Origin: Omphiscola glabra
Taxonomy: Eukaryota > Mollusca > Gastropoda > Lymnaeidae
Assembly (NCBI GenBank): GCA_964017045.1
Contig: OZ024807.1
Coordinates: 18,383,813-18,447,812, forward strand
Direction: 5' to 3'
Length of the DNA stretch: 64,000 nt
Shown: positions 38,601 through 53,407 of the stretch, in pieces
Position numbering within the stretch: the stretch's first letter is position 1
Layout: the number at the start of each line of letters is the position of its first letter
The notes under the pieces: generated by a model
Told to the model about the DNA's origin: nothing
Seen by the model: only the letters and a program-made list of their open reading frames with translations
Database searches by the model: none
Translations under genes and position numbers: made by a program

Positions 38601-41600
38601 TATTATTTTCTTTTTGAAAATAATGCGTTTGAGAGTTGAAAAAAGTAATGGAGGCTCTTTAAAATGAATCTTTTCCCAGGGCAACAAACACTCTAGCTAC
38701 GCCTCTGCAAATACGGGACCATTAAAAGTATTAAGTTGATTATTTAACAACCAGTATAGTTTGTACAGTACCCATCCATAATAATAGTAATAATGTAATA
38801 AAAGGATATAATAATAATAATATTTTATCTCAGCTAGTACGAAAAAAAGTATCATCAAAACATGGAGTCAGACCCTTACAATGAAACAGAAATGTCTTTA
38901 TAAATATTTATAACTTAAAATGAGCTATGTTCTTGGAGTATATGATTGTGTTAGTATCGAGTGACAGCGCTTGGAGTACTTGATTTGGTTAGTATTGTGT
39001 GTCTTCGAATGGAGCACTTTGTTTGGTTAGTAGCATATTTCTATGCTTAAAGTTCTTGATTCTTTTAGTAGCATATGTCTGTGCATGGAGTAGATGCTTT
39101 ATAGTAGAATATGTCTGTGCAGGGAGTAGATTCTTTATAGTAGCATATGTCTGTGCATGGAGTGCATGAGTTTTATTAGAATATGTCTATGATTGTAGTA
39201 CATGATTTTAGTAGTTAATTTCTATCCATTGAGTACATGATTCTGTTAGTCACATAGATCTATGCATGGAGTACATGATTTTTAGTAGCATATTTCTCTG
39301 CTTGGATAAGATGATTGTGTTAGTAGCTTATATCTATGATTAAGTACTTAATTTTTAGCAGCATATATATATATGCTTGGAAACATGATTCTGTTAGTCG
39401 TCTATGTCTATGCTTTGAGTGCATGATTTTTTGTAGCATATTTTTTCTTGGAGTACATGATTGTGTTAGTAGCATATTTCTATGCTTGGAGCATAATAGG
39501 TGCTAGCTCAAAGTCTACACTTAAAGCATAAGTGGTCAAATAAATTTTTCGTTCCATTACATTTTTATAATTTGACCTTAAGAACTCACAATATTTATCA
39601 CTTACTGCTTTTTAACTTCTAAATAAAAGTATGTATGACAATTGTTACTTTGACGTATAGATTACGTCACGCAAAAAAAAATAAGAAATGCATTTTTTTA
39701 AAAATATATTTAACAAACTATTTTAAAAGTTATTTATTTTATAAAATAATCTTTTTCAAAACAAACCAAGATAAATATTTCTGTAGCGAACTTATTGTAA
39801 AAAAACAACAAAAAAAGTTAATTAATTTCTAAACGATTCTTTTCATGTCCCTGGTCTAGACACAAGTGCTATGGGTATGTTTCATCTGCATTTGTTCTTT
39901 CATTATTTTGTGAAAATGTAATTACATTATTATTTTCGAACAATCTTTTTTTGTTAAGTGGAACATACATTATTGAGCAAATTTGTTTCGGAAAACGGTC
40001 ATTTAACGAAAAAAAAAAAGAGGTGGTCTTATATTTTCTTGAAAGCGGTGCTTTTAATTGATGCTTCCCAAGCCTGCGGAGTTTCATCCACAGGAAAAGC
40101 ATGGGACAAGCAAAAACATCACAGACACATCGGGTGGTTGAGACTCATTAACCTTGGATTGTGGCTCATCTAAGAGAAGGAAAACTCCGAATGTGCGGCT
40201 AATATAAGAGAAGGAAAACTTCGAATGTGCGGCCCATCTAAGAGAAGGAAAACTTCGAATGTGCGGCCCATCTAAGAGAAGGAAAACTCCAAATGTGCGG
40301 CCCATCTAAGAGAAGGAAAACTCCGAATGTGCGGCCCATCTAAGAGAAGGAAAACTCCGAATGTACGGCCTATCTAAGAGAAGGAAAACTCCGAATGTGT
40401 GGCCCATCTAAGAGAAGGAAAACTTCGAATGTGCGGCCCATCTAAGAGATGGAAAACTCCGAATGTGCGGCCCATCTAAGAGAAGGAAAACTCCGAATGT
40501 GCGGCCCATCTAAGAGAAGGAAAACTCCGAATGTGCGGCCCATCTAAGAGAAGGAAAAGTCCGAATGTACGGCCTATCTAAGAGAAGGAAAACTCCGAAT
40601 GTGCGGCCCATCTAAGAGAAGGAAAACTCCGAATGTGCGGCCCATCTAAGAGAAGGAAAACTCCGAATGTACGGCCCATCTAAGAGAAGGAAAACTCCGA
40701 ATGTGCGGCCCATCTAAGAGAAGGAAAACTCCGAATGTGCGGCCCATCTAAGAGAAGGAAAACTTCGAATGTGCGGCCCATCTAAGAGAAGGAAAACTCC
40801 GAATGTGCGGCCCATCTAAGAGAAGGAAAACTCCGAATGTGCGGCCCATCTAAGAGAAGGAAAACTCCGAATGTGCGGCCCATCTAAGAGAAGGAAAACT
40901 CCGAATGTGCGGCCCATCTAAGAGAAGGAAAACTCCGAATGTGCGGCCCATCTAAGAGAAGGAAAACTCCGAATGCAAACCCCTGAAATGGAGTCTCTTA
41001 GGTGGTATGGCATTGCAACGATGAAAATTCTGGCAACTCCTGCGACGCTACTGTTGCCAAGCTGTGTAATTCACAAACGATGTTCCCTTTTGGTTATATA
41101 GGCACGTGGCGAGAGACGATTTGCTGTCTAGGGAGCAAGTTTGTCCTACTCAATGAAATTCCAAGGCCTTGGGTTGATATCTTCCTGGGATGTCTACACC
41201 ATCGTCACACTGTGACGGGGAGAAAACTGATGCTAGAAGGAGAATCAGAAAAGAATATTGAAAAACTTTATTTTGGTTCAATTTTGTTAAATTATTAAAT
41301 AAATATTTATTTTTACAAATTAAAAAAAAATTTTTTTTAACACATTTACACATTGGTAGATATTGAGCAAGATACATAAACCAACATATCGATCAAGAAA
41401 CCAACAAATCGATCAATAAACCAAAATGTCGATCAATAAACGAACATATCGATCAATAAACCAAAAGATCGATCAATAAACCAACATGTCGATCAATAAA
41501 CGAACAAATCGATCAATAAACCAACATATCGATCAATAAACGAACATATCGATCAAAAACCAACATATCGATCATATACATATTACAAGTCATTTAAAAG

Positions 41601-42982
41601 TTAACTTTAATATTGCAGACTCAACTATGGAACCGTCAACTGTGATGGAAGGTTGGTGCAGTCTTTAACTGACGCGTATTGATAGATAGATTTGATAGAT
41701 AGATTTGATAGATAGATTTGATAGATAGATTTGATAGATATATTTGATAGATAGATTTGATAGATAGATTTGATAGACAGATGTGATATATAGATTTGAT
41801 AGATAGATTTGATAGATAGATTTGATAGATAGATTTGATAGATATATTTGATAAGAAACATAGATTTGATAGATAGATTTGATAGATAGATTTGATAGAT
41901 AGATTTGATAGATATATTTGATAGATAGATTTGATAGATAGATTTGATAGACAGATGTGATAGATAGATTTGATAGATAGATTTGATAGATAGATTTGAT
42001 AGATACATATGATAGATATATTTGATAAGATACATAGATTTGATAGATAGATTTGATAGATAGATTTGATAGATAGATAAGATACATAGATTTGATATAT
42101 AGATTTGATAGATAGATAGATTTGATAGATACATTTAAACCCCCCAAAAAAACATATCATCTTCACAGTTTTGTTGGAAACATTTTTGAATATCAATACT
42201 GTATTTTACCGAAGTCATTATAATGTCATGTGACATTAAGGAGGCAAAGAGTATGACAAGTAAAACGTTAGCGATATCGAAACAAGAATGAACCGTTATG
42301 GTATAGTCTTATATAGAAAGAACCGTTCTGGTATAGTCTTATATAGAATGAGACGTTATGGTATAGTCTTATATATAATGAGACGTTATGGTATAGTCTT
42401 ATATAGAATGAGACGTTATGGTATAGTCTTATATAGAATGAGACGTTATGGTATAGTTTTATAAAGAATGAAATCGTTATGGTATAGTCGTATATAAAGA
42501 ATAAATAATATTGAGATGGTATAGTCTTGTAAAGAAAGAAACTCATAGCCTGTGAAGTTATAGATCGTCTCTGAGTTATTGACTCCTTGTTAATAATCAT
42601 GCTGAAAAAAATGTCAAGAGATAGTCTCAGCACAAAACGCTGATATAAAAAAAAACATTAAGTAAAGTAATTAAGTATTTTTTTTAATATCGGTACGTCT
42701 GTAGTCAATATATCATTCATTGATCCGTGTTCGATTATTTACTGATATTTTACAATCTTATTTATACATGCATAATGCTATATTCATTATTTTTATTTTT
42801 TTTAAAAATATACATAATTCTTGGGTGATCCGAGTTTTTATGTGTGTTCAACAGGATCGGAGATGGATACTGCTACCGAAAGCACGAAACAGTCAGAGAC
42901 AACAGAGAGCACGTACCTGGAGAATGAAGCCGACAAAGCCAGCTCAGTGGGACGTTCGCTCTGGCCATTCGCTAGATTCTGA
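17654..42982 (+). CDS. Gene B: complete Ig-like single-pass transmembrane protein with microexon tail
   Basis: Eighteen coding exons join to 1,677 nt (558 residues plus stop) with no frame break: 17654-17687, 18367-18602, 20733-20826, 21540-21667, 23342-23411, 25853-26037, 28087-28312, 30459-30749, 31766-31852, 32516-32536, 32976-33005, 35308-35328, 36066-36083, 37117-37128, 38366-38413, 39860-39874, 41619-41651, 42855-42982. Order: signal peptide, three extracellular domains each split by a phase 0 intron, an unsplit cysteine domain, a transmembrane helix, and a 108-residue Ser/Thr-rich tail. Domains are bounded by phase 1 introns, the usual rule for extracellular modules that shuffle. The role is unknown; a surface recognition receptor is inferred. 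Confidence 0.82.
18367..18602 (+). CDS. Gene B exon 2: domain 1, first half
   Basis: 236 nt, phase 1-0, acceptor cttccag, donor gtaatt. Contains RSYTFCSG, a form of the Tyr-Thr-Phe-Cys motif that recurs in the other domains, and TWYMV further on. GC content and codon use stand out sharply from the AT-rich flanks. Only one cysteine lies in this half. Confidence 0.82.
19500..19925. repeat. 17-18 bp minisatellite
   Basis: Unit gacattggcatcttgtt, about 24 copies, in gene B intron 2. Confidence 0.92.
20586..20700. repeat. Short minisatellite before gene B exon 3
   Basis: Units of actgacagatgagataa, about six copies. Each has a cag followed by ata or atg, resembling the true acceptor ctacag before ATAAAG. 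Confidence 0.75.
20733..20826 (+). CDS. Gene B exon 3: domain 1, second half
   Basis: 94 nt, phase 0-1, acceptor ttctttgtctacag, donor gtacgt. It has an N-glycosylation site (NAT) and lacks cysteine, so domain 1 has no second Ig-type cysteine in this half. A 16-21 bp minisatellite (about 20586-20700) lies just upstream. Confidence 0.75.
21540..21667 (+). CDS. Gene B exon 4: domain 2, first half
   Basis: 128 nt, phase 1-0, acceptor catcttacag, donor gtaagt. Carries FYTFRCGP, the same beta-strand-like motif as exon 2, and ends in HILWL, compatible with the Trp strand of an Ig-like fold. Confidence 0.82.
21780..22090. repeat. Diverged about 21-bp repeat after gene B exon 4
   Basis: Loose units of tatgcacttaaaatatcac. 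Decayed array. Confidence 0.6.
22195..22905. repeat. 22-bp minisatellite with higher-order copies
   Basis: Unit gatgctaggtgtgccatgaga, about 32 copies. A block (gaagctaggtgtc to gccaatgattcgatg) is repeated about 205 bases later. Confidence 0.92.
23342..23411 (+). CDS. Gene B exon 5: domain 2, second half
   Basis: 70 nt, phase 0-1, acceptor ttttctccccag, donor gtaatg. It reads from QDRGFEGKVIYYEGYAE to PEKG. It is short for a half domain and has no cysteine. Confidence 0.75.
23540..24295. repeat. About 73-bp minisatellite
   Basis: Ten units with ggatggtctgagtggaagga, agaccaaagccctacatggg and ctgtaacgccacag. Confidence 0.93.
24680..25388. repeat. About 31-bp minisatellite, later 60-bp dimers
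   Basis: Units of ccatgtcttatggtgctaaa and gcatacactca. From about 24960 two unit types alternate. Confidence 0.92.
25853..26037 (+). CDS. Gene B exon 6: domain 3, first half
   Basis: 185 nt, phase 1-0, acceptor cattcgtag, donor gtaagc. Contains LTTCRVGL, an N-glycosylation site (NST) and a basic stretch (QIRKKGDF). Confidence 0.82.
26196..26452. mobile_element. hAT-like non-autonomous element
   Basis: cagtggtcggcaaactc at the left and gattagccgaccactg at the right form inverted termini. The interior has three repeats of the ttcacttaagagcc type. No matching 8-bp target duplication was seen. Confidence 0.6.
26655..27715. repeat. 19-bp minisatellite, about 55 units
   Basis: Unit agagtcatggtccactggt. 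A variant block with accagtagactcatggtc recurs 304 bases (16 units) apart. Confidence 0.95.
28087..28312 (+). CDS. Gene B exon 7: domain 3, second half
   Basis: 226 nt, phase 0-1, acceptor gttgtttcag, donor gtaaga. CSG, a Cys-Phe-Cys motif and IRIFWPE match gene A exon 483-711 (CQG, Cys-Tyr-Cys, IRLWWPD) in order and spacing, showing common descent. Confidence 0.85.
29619..29784. mobile_element. MITE with perfect 8-bp target duplication (hAT type)
   Basis: Termini cagtgccgtagcgag and ctcgctacgccactg are inverted repeats (14 of 15). CCACCGCC occurs at 29611-29618 and 29785-29792, an exact 8-bp duplication as in hAT insertions. The interior has two gccccgggcgc copies. Confidence 0.8.
30459..30749 (+). 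CDS. Gene B exon 8: membrane-proximal cysteine domain
   Basis: 291 nt, phase 1-1, acceptor ccactcag, donor gtaaag. Reads EDC, YKYTFC, NYT, DTC, PGC and IKC, the same skeleton as gene A exon 2709-3005. Unlike domains 1-3 it is not split by an intron. Confidence 0.88.
30905..31224. mobile_element. Fold-back element 1
   Basis: Arms of about 95-100 bp (30905-30998 and 31124-31224) are inverted copies, both containing the gaaggcttcctgcc and aacgttcg-type core and gtaaaacaaagt at the outer edge. About 125 bp separates them. Confidence 0.75.
31766..31852 (+). CDS. Gene B exon 9: transmembrane helix
   Basis: 87 nt, phase 1-1, acceptor tatttctatag, donor gtaagt. EDHSS is followed by a hydrophobic run (SIILIITFAAFLISLIGSL) and CAYVR; the Arg marks the cytoplasmic side. 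Confidence 0.87.
32516..32536 (+). CDS. Gene B tail microexon 1 (21 nt)
   Basis: Acceptor taatcgacag, donor gtaaga, phase 1-1, reads YFKREEE; the Tyr codon is split across the junction with the transmembrane exon. Confidence 0.72.
32976..33005 (+). CDS. Gene B tail microexon 2 (30 nt)
   Basis: Acceptor tttctacccaaag, donor gtatgt, phase 1-1, reads VFKDDGNSYQ. Confidence 0.72.
33170..33240. repeat. 10-bp tandem repeat
   Basis: Seven units of tactgtttcc. Confidence 0.9.
33495..33690 (+). mobile_element. hAT/Charlie-like MITE, copy 1
   Basis: Reads from ctgttctcaatctgttggtc through a block (agttatgaagtagg, ccacaacacgaggaactgta) to ggaacgttgagcacca. The terminal GGTTCTCAACCT type and the internal block are those of non-autonomous hAT elements. 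Confidence 0.62.
33930..34432. repeat. 15-bp minisatellite, open in several frames
   Basis: Unit ccaccttgggtttgc with variants. Several frames on both strands remain open for 120-200 codons only because the unit is a multiple of three. Confidence 0.95.
34770..34990. repeat. About 60-bp tandem repeat
   Basis: Four units with ccagaccaactgatggagac and attgaca. Confidence 0.85.
35308..35328 (+). CDS. Gene B tail microexon 3 (21 nt)
   Basis: Acceptor gatgctttcag, donor gtaaaa, phase 1-1, reads DSQDSRK. Confidence 0.7.
35455..35770. repeat. About 25-bp minisatellite
   Basis: Units of cttctaatcttaacgtcatg and acgtcc, 12 copies. Confidence 0.9.
36066..36083 (+). CDS. Gene B tail microexon 4 (18 nt)
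   Basis: Acceptor tcctcttcacaatag, donor gtaagt, phase 1-1, reads ETKRKF, the basic patch of the tail. Confidence 0.72.
36291..36620 (+). mobile_element. tRNA-derived SINE, copy 1
   Basis: An A-box-like tggtcgagcgg at 36304 and a B-box-like ggattacaatcc at 36345 lie at tRNA spacing, resembling a Leu/Ser-type head. The body (gacaagcaaaaacatcac and following) recurs at about 40,108 and 40,990. The two short open frames across it are by-products. Confidence 0.6.
37117..37128 (+). CDS. Gene B tail microexon 5 (12 nt)
   Basis: Acceptor ttttctggcacag after a long T-rich tract, donor gtaaga, phase 1-1, reads ESET. At 12 nt it is the shortest exon here and would be missed by most gene finders. Confidence 0.68.
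37308..37472. mobile_element. MITE with 19-bp terminal inverted repeats
   Basis: taccgtattttccggcgta at the left and tatgccggaaaatacggta at the right match at 18 of 19 positions. Interior has two ataagacgacccc copies. It lies in gene B's intron after the 12-nt exon. Confidence 0.8.
37872..38140. mobile_element. Fold-back element 2
   Basis: Left arm 37872-37966 and right arm 38051-38140 are diverged inverted copies (aagatatgtttaggcctgaa and ttcaagcccaaacatatctt). The sequence is related to 44470-44570. Confidence 0.65.
38366..38413 (+). CDS. Gene B tail exon 6 (48 nt)
   Basis: Acceptor gtattttaag, donor gtaagg, phase 1-1, reads ATSYMYGTTTAITSTQ. Thr-rich with two tyrosines. Confidence 0.72.
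38519..38708. mobile_element. MITE with GTAGC-type termini
   Basis: gcagagatgtagcaggg and ctctagctacgcctctgc are inverted ends related to the element at 29619-29784. Interior has a G run and ctgggcgcc. Confidence 0.6.
38925..39500. repeat. Diverged about 42-bp repeat
   Basis: Units with tagtagcatatgtctatgc and tggagtacatgatt, 12 to 13 copies. Confidence 0.85.
39860..39874 (+). CDS. Gene B tail microexon 7 (15 nt)
   Basis: Acceptor gtccctggtctag, donor gtatgt, phase 1-1, reads DTSAM. Confidence 0.66.
40085..41215 (+). mobile_element. Same SINE body, copy 2, split by a minisatellite
   Basis: Positions 40085-40175 (gacaagcaaaaacatcac, then a diverged continuation) and about 40980-41215 (ctcttaggtggtatggc, ctggcaactcctgcgacgc) match successive parts of copy 1. 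The 34-bp array between them was amplified from inside the element. Confidence 0.55.
40173..40975. repeat. 34-bp minisatellite inside a SINE
   Basis: About 23.6 near-identical units of gcccatctaagagaagg and aaaactccgaatgtgcg. Very low divergence suggests recent expansion. Confidence 0.95.
41375..41572. repeat. 20-bp minisatellite
   Basis: About 10 units of cgatcaataaaccaacatat just upstream of gene B tail microexon 8. Confidence 0.92.
41619..41651 (+). CDS. Gene B tail microexon 8 (33 nt)
   Basis: Acceptor taatattgcag, donor gttggt (weak at +3), phase 1-1, reads DSTMEPSTVME. It sits between two minisatellites. Confidence 0.68.
41680..42135. repeat. 13-bp minisatellite
   Basis: Units of gatagatagattt, about 34 copies, starting 30 bases after gene B tail microexon 8. 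Confidence 0.93.
42285..42530. repeat. 30-bp minisatellite
   Basis: Eight units with gagacgttatggtatagtct and tatatagaat. Confidence 0.92.
42855..42982 (+). CDS. Gene B last coding exon with stop
   Basis: Acceptor gtgttcaacag, phase 1 in; 42 residues rich in Glu, Ser and Thr, ending in WPFARF and TGA at 42980-42982. The TGA lies within the first unit of a 3'UTR minisatellite. Confidence 0.8.
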
Positions 42983-43345
42983 CGTGTTCCCTCAATAGCG
43001 ACGTGTTCCCACGTGTGTGGTCTGTTTCCTAATAGTGAAATGTTCCCACATTTGTGGTCTGTTCCCTCAATACTGGCGTGTTCCCACATTTGTGGTCTGT
43101 TTCCCCAATAGTGGCGTGTTCCCACATTTGTAGTATGTTCCCTCAGTAGTGACGTGTTCCCACATTTGTGACATGTTTCAAAAGTTGTGATACATCCCTT
43201 ATGTGTTCTCATATTTGTGATTTAATACTTTCAAAATGGAAATGGGATCTCATAAGTGTGACGTTTCTCGTCAGTTGTGATGTATTACCTCCATTGTAGT
43301 TATGTTTTCACATTGTGGTGTTGTATTTCACATATTACGTGTTCC
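42979..43345. repeat. About 38-bp minisatellite starting at the gene B stop
   Basis: Units with gacgtgttcccacatttgtg and gtctgttccctcaatag. The first unit contains the TGA. Confidence 0.9.
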
Positions 43346-43489
43346 AACATTTTGGGTGTGCCACATAAATATTAATGCGTTAAATAATGTGTAATTAACG
43401 TTTAATTTTAATGAGTACTTCAGTTGTGAACAGTACTCTCTTTTGTGATAACTTTTTCCCCTTTGGTGTGTTCCGTCTATTGTGATCCA

Positions 43490-43700
43490 ATCCATCATTT
43501 CATATGTGTTCCACCAATAGTGATGCATTCTATCATTTCATAGGTGTTCCCATCAATTGTGATGTGTTCCATCATTTCATAGGTGTTCCCATCAATTGTG
43601 ATGTGTTCCATCATTTCATAGGTGTTCCCATCAATTGTGATGTGTTCCATCATTTCATAGGTGTTCCCATCAATTGTGATGTGTTCCATCATTTTATATG
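43490..43700. repeat. 39-bp minisatellite in the gene B 3' region
   Basis: Five units with gatgtgttccatcatttcat and aggtgttcccatcaattgt; three are identical. Confidence 0.95.
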
Positions 43701-44459
43701 TGCTCCAACTGTTTTGATATTCAAGTCTTGACCCTGTGTAGACGTGATAGTCAGAGTAAAAATTACATCTTTAAATGAGGTTGAAGTTAAAACTTTACCA
43801 GCAATACTTCATTTCCATTGAATGGTTTAGTAAGATCTCTATGTACAGCTATACGTAACATATAATAGATGTGCGTTGTTTTTTTTTTTTTTTTTTTTTT
43901 TTTTGGGGGGGGGGGGGGGGGTTGGCAGTATATTCATATATCTTGAGACAGCGTTTTAAGAATTTAAATGATCATACTTTTTGTTTGTTTATTGAAGACA
44001 CCTTTTTAACGATTCAATTAAAACTTTAATTATAGCATATATACATATATATATGCTATAAAATGAAAGTTGAAAGCAAAGAAAAAGAATGGGCACAAGT
44101 GCCCAACAAAAGGAAAGCACAAGAGAAAGGAAAGAACGTTGGTGAACTTCAAATTGTTTGTGTCTAATTTATCTAACATGTTTAATGTTGATTTGATTCT
44201 CCACTCATCATAATTTACAAATTCCTTGATTCATTGATTCAAAATTAAACTTTAATTTTTAAAATGTTTCAACTTTTCCAGAGTTGATCTGTTGTGTTTG
44301 ATGTGTCAAAATGAGAAGTAAGCTTTCTAAATTGTTCTCACAGCCTTATTCAAACTGGTTGTCTCTTTAATTTAAGACATCGTGACAATGAGCGGCATTG
44401 ACTTTATTGACATCTCCAAAACTTAATATTCATTTTTTTTTTATTTCAATGTATGTGTA

Positions 44460-44575
44460 GTTTTTTTGTAATGTATCGTCTTCTGAAGACGACATCTAGC
44501 CGAAACGTCTGCTTAATTCTCTTGTCTTTTACTTTCAAGCCTAAACATAAGTTAATCCACTCTATATTTACTTTA
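44460..44575 (+). mobile_element. Single arm related to fold-back element 2
   Basis: cttctgaagacgacatctag followed by ccgaaacgtctgcttaa and cttgtcttttactttcaagc matches the right arm at 38051-38140. No inverted partner was seen nearby. Confidence 0.55.
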
Positions 44576-45259
44576 CATGACTTGAACGCAGTTATTCATA
44601 GATTATATAATGTATGAGTCTTTTTTCATTATTAAGTTTTTATTTATTTTTTTTTAATTTTCATTCATTTTTTCGAATGTAAATAAAATTTGTGCCTTTT
44701 CATTATCATATAAAATAGGTTGTGAAATTGTTCTATTAATATGGGAGGTCTTGTTTCATTTCTGTGAACACAATAGAGACATTTATCTGAAACCGCTACA
44801 TTTCCGTTCTTTATGGTTCACGAATAGATCTTGCTTGAAGTCTCAGTTATTATCCTTACATGAGATAGCAGCCCAAGTGCAAAGAATGAGGTATCTAAAA
44901 TTATAATAATACAACTGCCGTAGTAGATTAACAAATTTAAAACATTTGAAGGTGTTCCGTTTTTGTTTCAACACCATAATTATATACATTAATGTTCTTT
45001 CATGGACACCATATATATACGCAGTATTAGTTAGTGCCACTAAAAGGATTTTTAAACAATTTATTCATATTGTAACAATGAAGTGAAGTGATACAAAGAA
45101 ATGTAACAGAAGAATTGGTGACGTAGTCATTCTGATTTCAACGCGTATATTGCGTACAAGCTGAGTAAGAGGGAACGGTTTCGTTTGTCATTTTCATTCA
45201 ACATCTATGTATTATGCAGCCTTTATTTTATATATTTGAAAATCGCATGTCCATTTAGG

Positions 45260-45457
45260 GCATTGGTTCTCAACCTTCCTAATGCAGTGACCCTTTGATA
45301 CAGTTCTTTATGTTGCGGTGACACCCCAAACGTAACATTACTTTCGTAGCTATTTCATAACTGTAGAGTATATGTGTTTTCTGATGTTCTTAGGCGATCA
45401 CCGTGAAAGGGTTTTTTGACCGCTATCGGGGCCGCGACCCGCAAGTTGAGAACCGCG
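45260..45457 (-). mobile_element. hAT/Charlie-like MITE, copy 2 (inverted)
   Basis: Starts ggttctcaaccttcctaatg and ends cgcaagttgagaaccgcg. Its reverse complement matches copy 1 (cgaaagtaat, tttggggtgtcacc). ATTTAGG/ATTTAGA flank it as a possible imperfect target duplication. Confidence 0.65.
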
Positions 45458-45925
45458 GATTTAGAACATTTTAAAAAAACACATTTTCTCATCGTAATGT
45501 AATATTTTTTCATCAAATTATTAGCGCAAACAACTACCAACACATTCTTTAATATACGCTAAAATACGATAATGCCCTACGGCAAAATAACATCATAAAT
45601 ATATTTAAATCCAAGTCTTAGTCTCAATGGAAAATTACATTTAATTTAATAAAAATTAGATAAATAATAATGTAAACATTCATTTCAAATGCGAAAGTAA
45701 CAACACGAAAAGACTTTTATTTTGAGGAAACGGAAGTGAAATTTAGCATGGTTCTGTTTTCAATGTAATTATTTTGAAATGATATTTCCCCCCCGTACTG
45801 TCCCCTTTTAGGGGTTGTATTTACCTAAATGTATTGGATCAAATTGGAATCACTGACAATAAAAATATGTCAAAAAGTTATCCAAAATATTCTGAATCTG
45901 TGAAGTTTTAGGGTTACCAGATAAC

Positions 45926-45937
45926 ATGGATTATTAA
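45926..45937 (+). promoter_or_regulatory. Possible mini-uORF before gene C
   Basis: ATG GAT TAT TAA lies eight bases upstream of the gene C start. If transcribed it would put a three-codon uORF next to the main start. Transcription start is not known. Confidence 0.35.
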
Positions 45938-45944
45938 GCCAACA

Positions 45945-53407
<7,463 letters not shown>

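Larger units (their letters stand above)
42983..44700 (+). other. Probable gene B 3'UTR region
   Basis: Two minisatellites (38 and 39 bp units) follow the stop, then a long T run next to a G run (about 43878-43921). The first AATAAA I noted is at 44682-44687. No splice sites or coding signal were seen. The true 3' end is unknown. Confidence 0.4.

Noticed and set aside
40173..40975. Regular 34-bp array as a CRISPR
   Set aside because: Units are directly adjacent with no unique spacers, and the DNA is eukaryotic.
41002..41298. 98-codon frame
   Set aside because: Covered by the second SINE copy and a poor match to coding composition.
41625..42196. Minus-strand frames of 160-186 codons
   Set aside because: Translation of a 13-bp GATA-type array; 39 bases make one 13-residue period.
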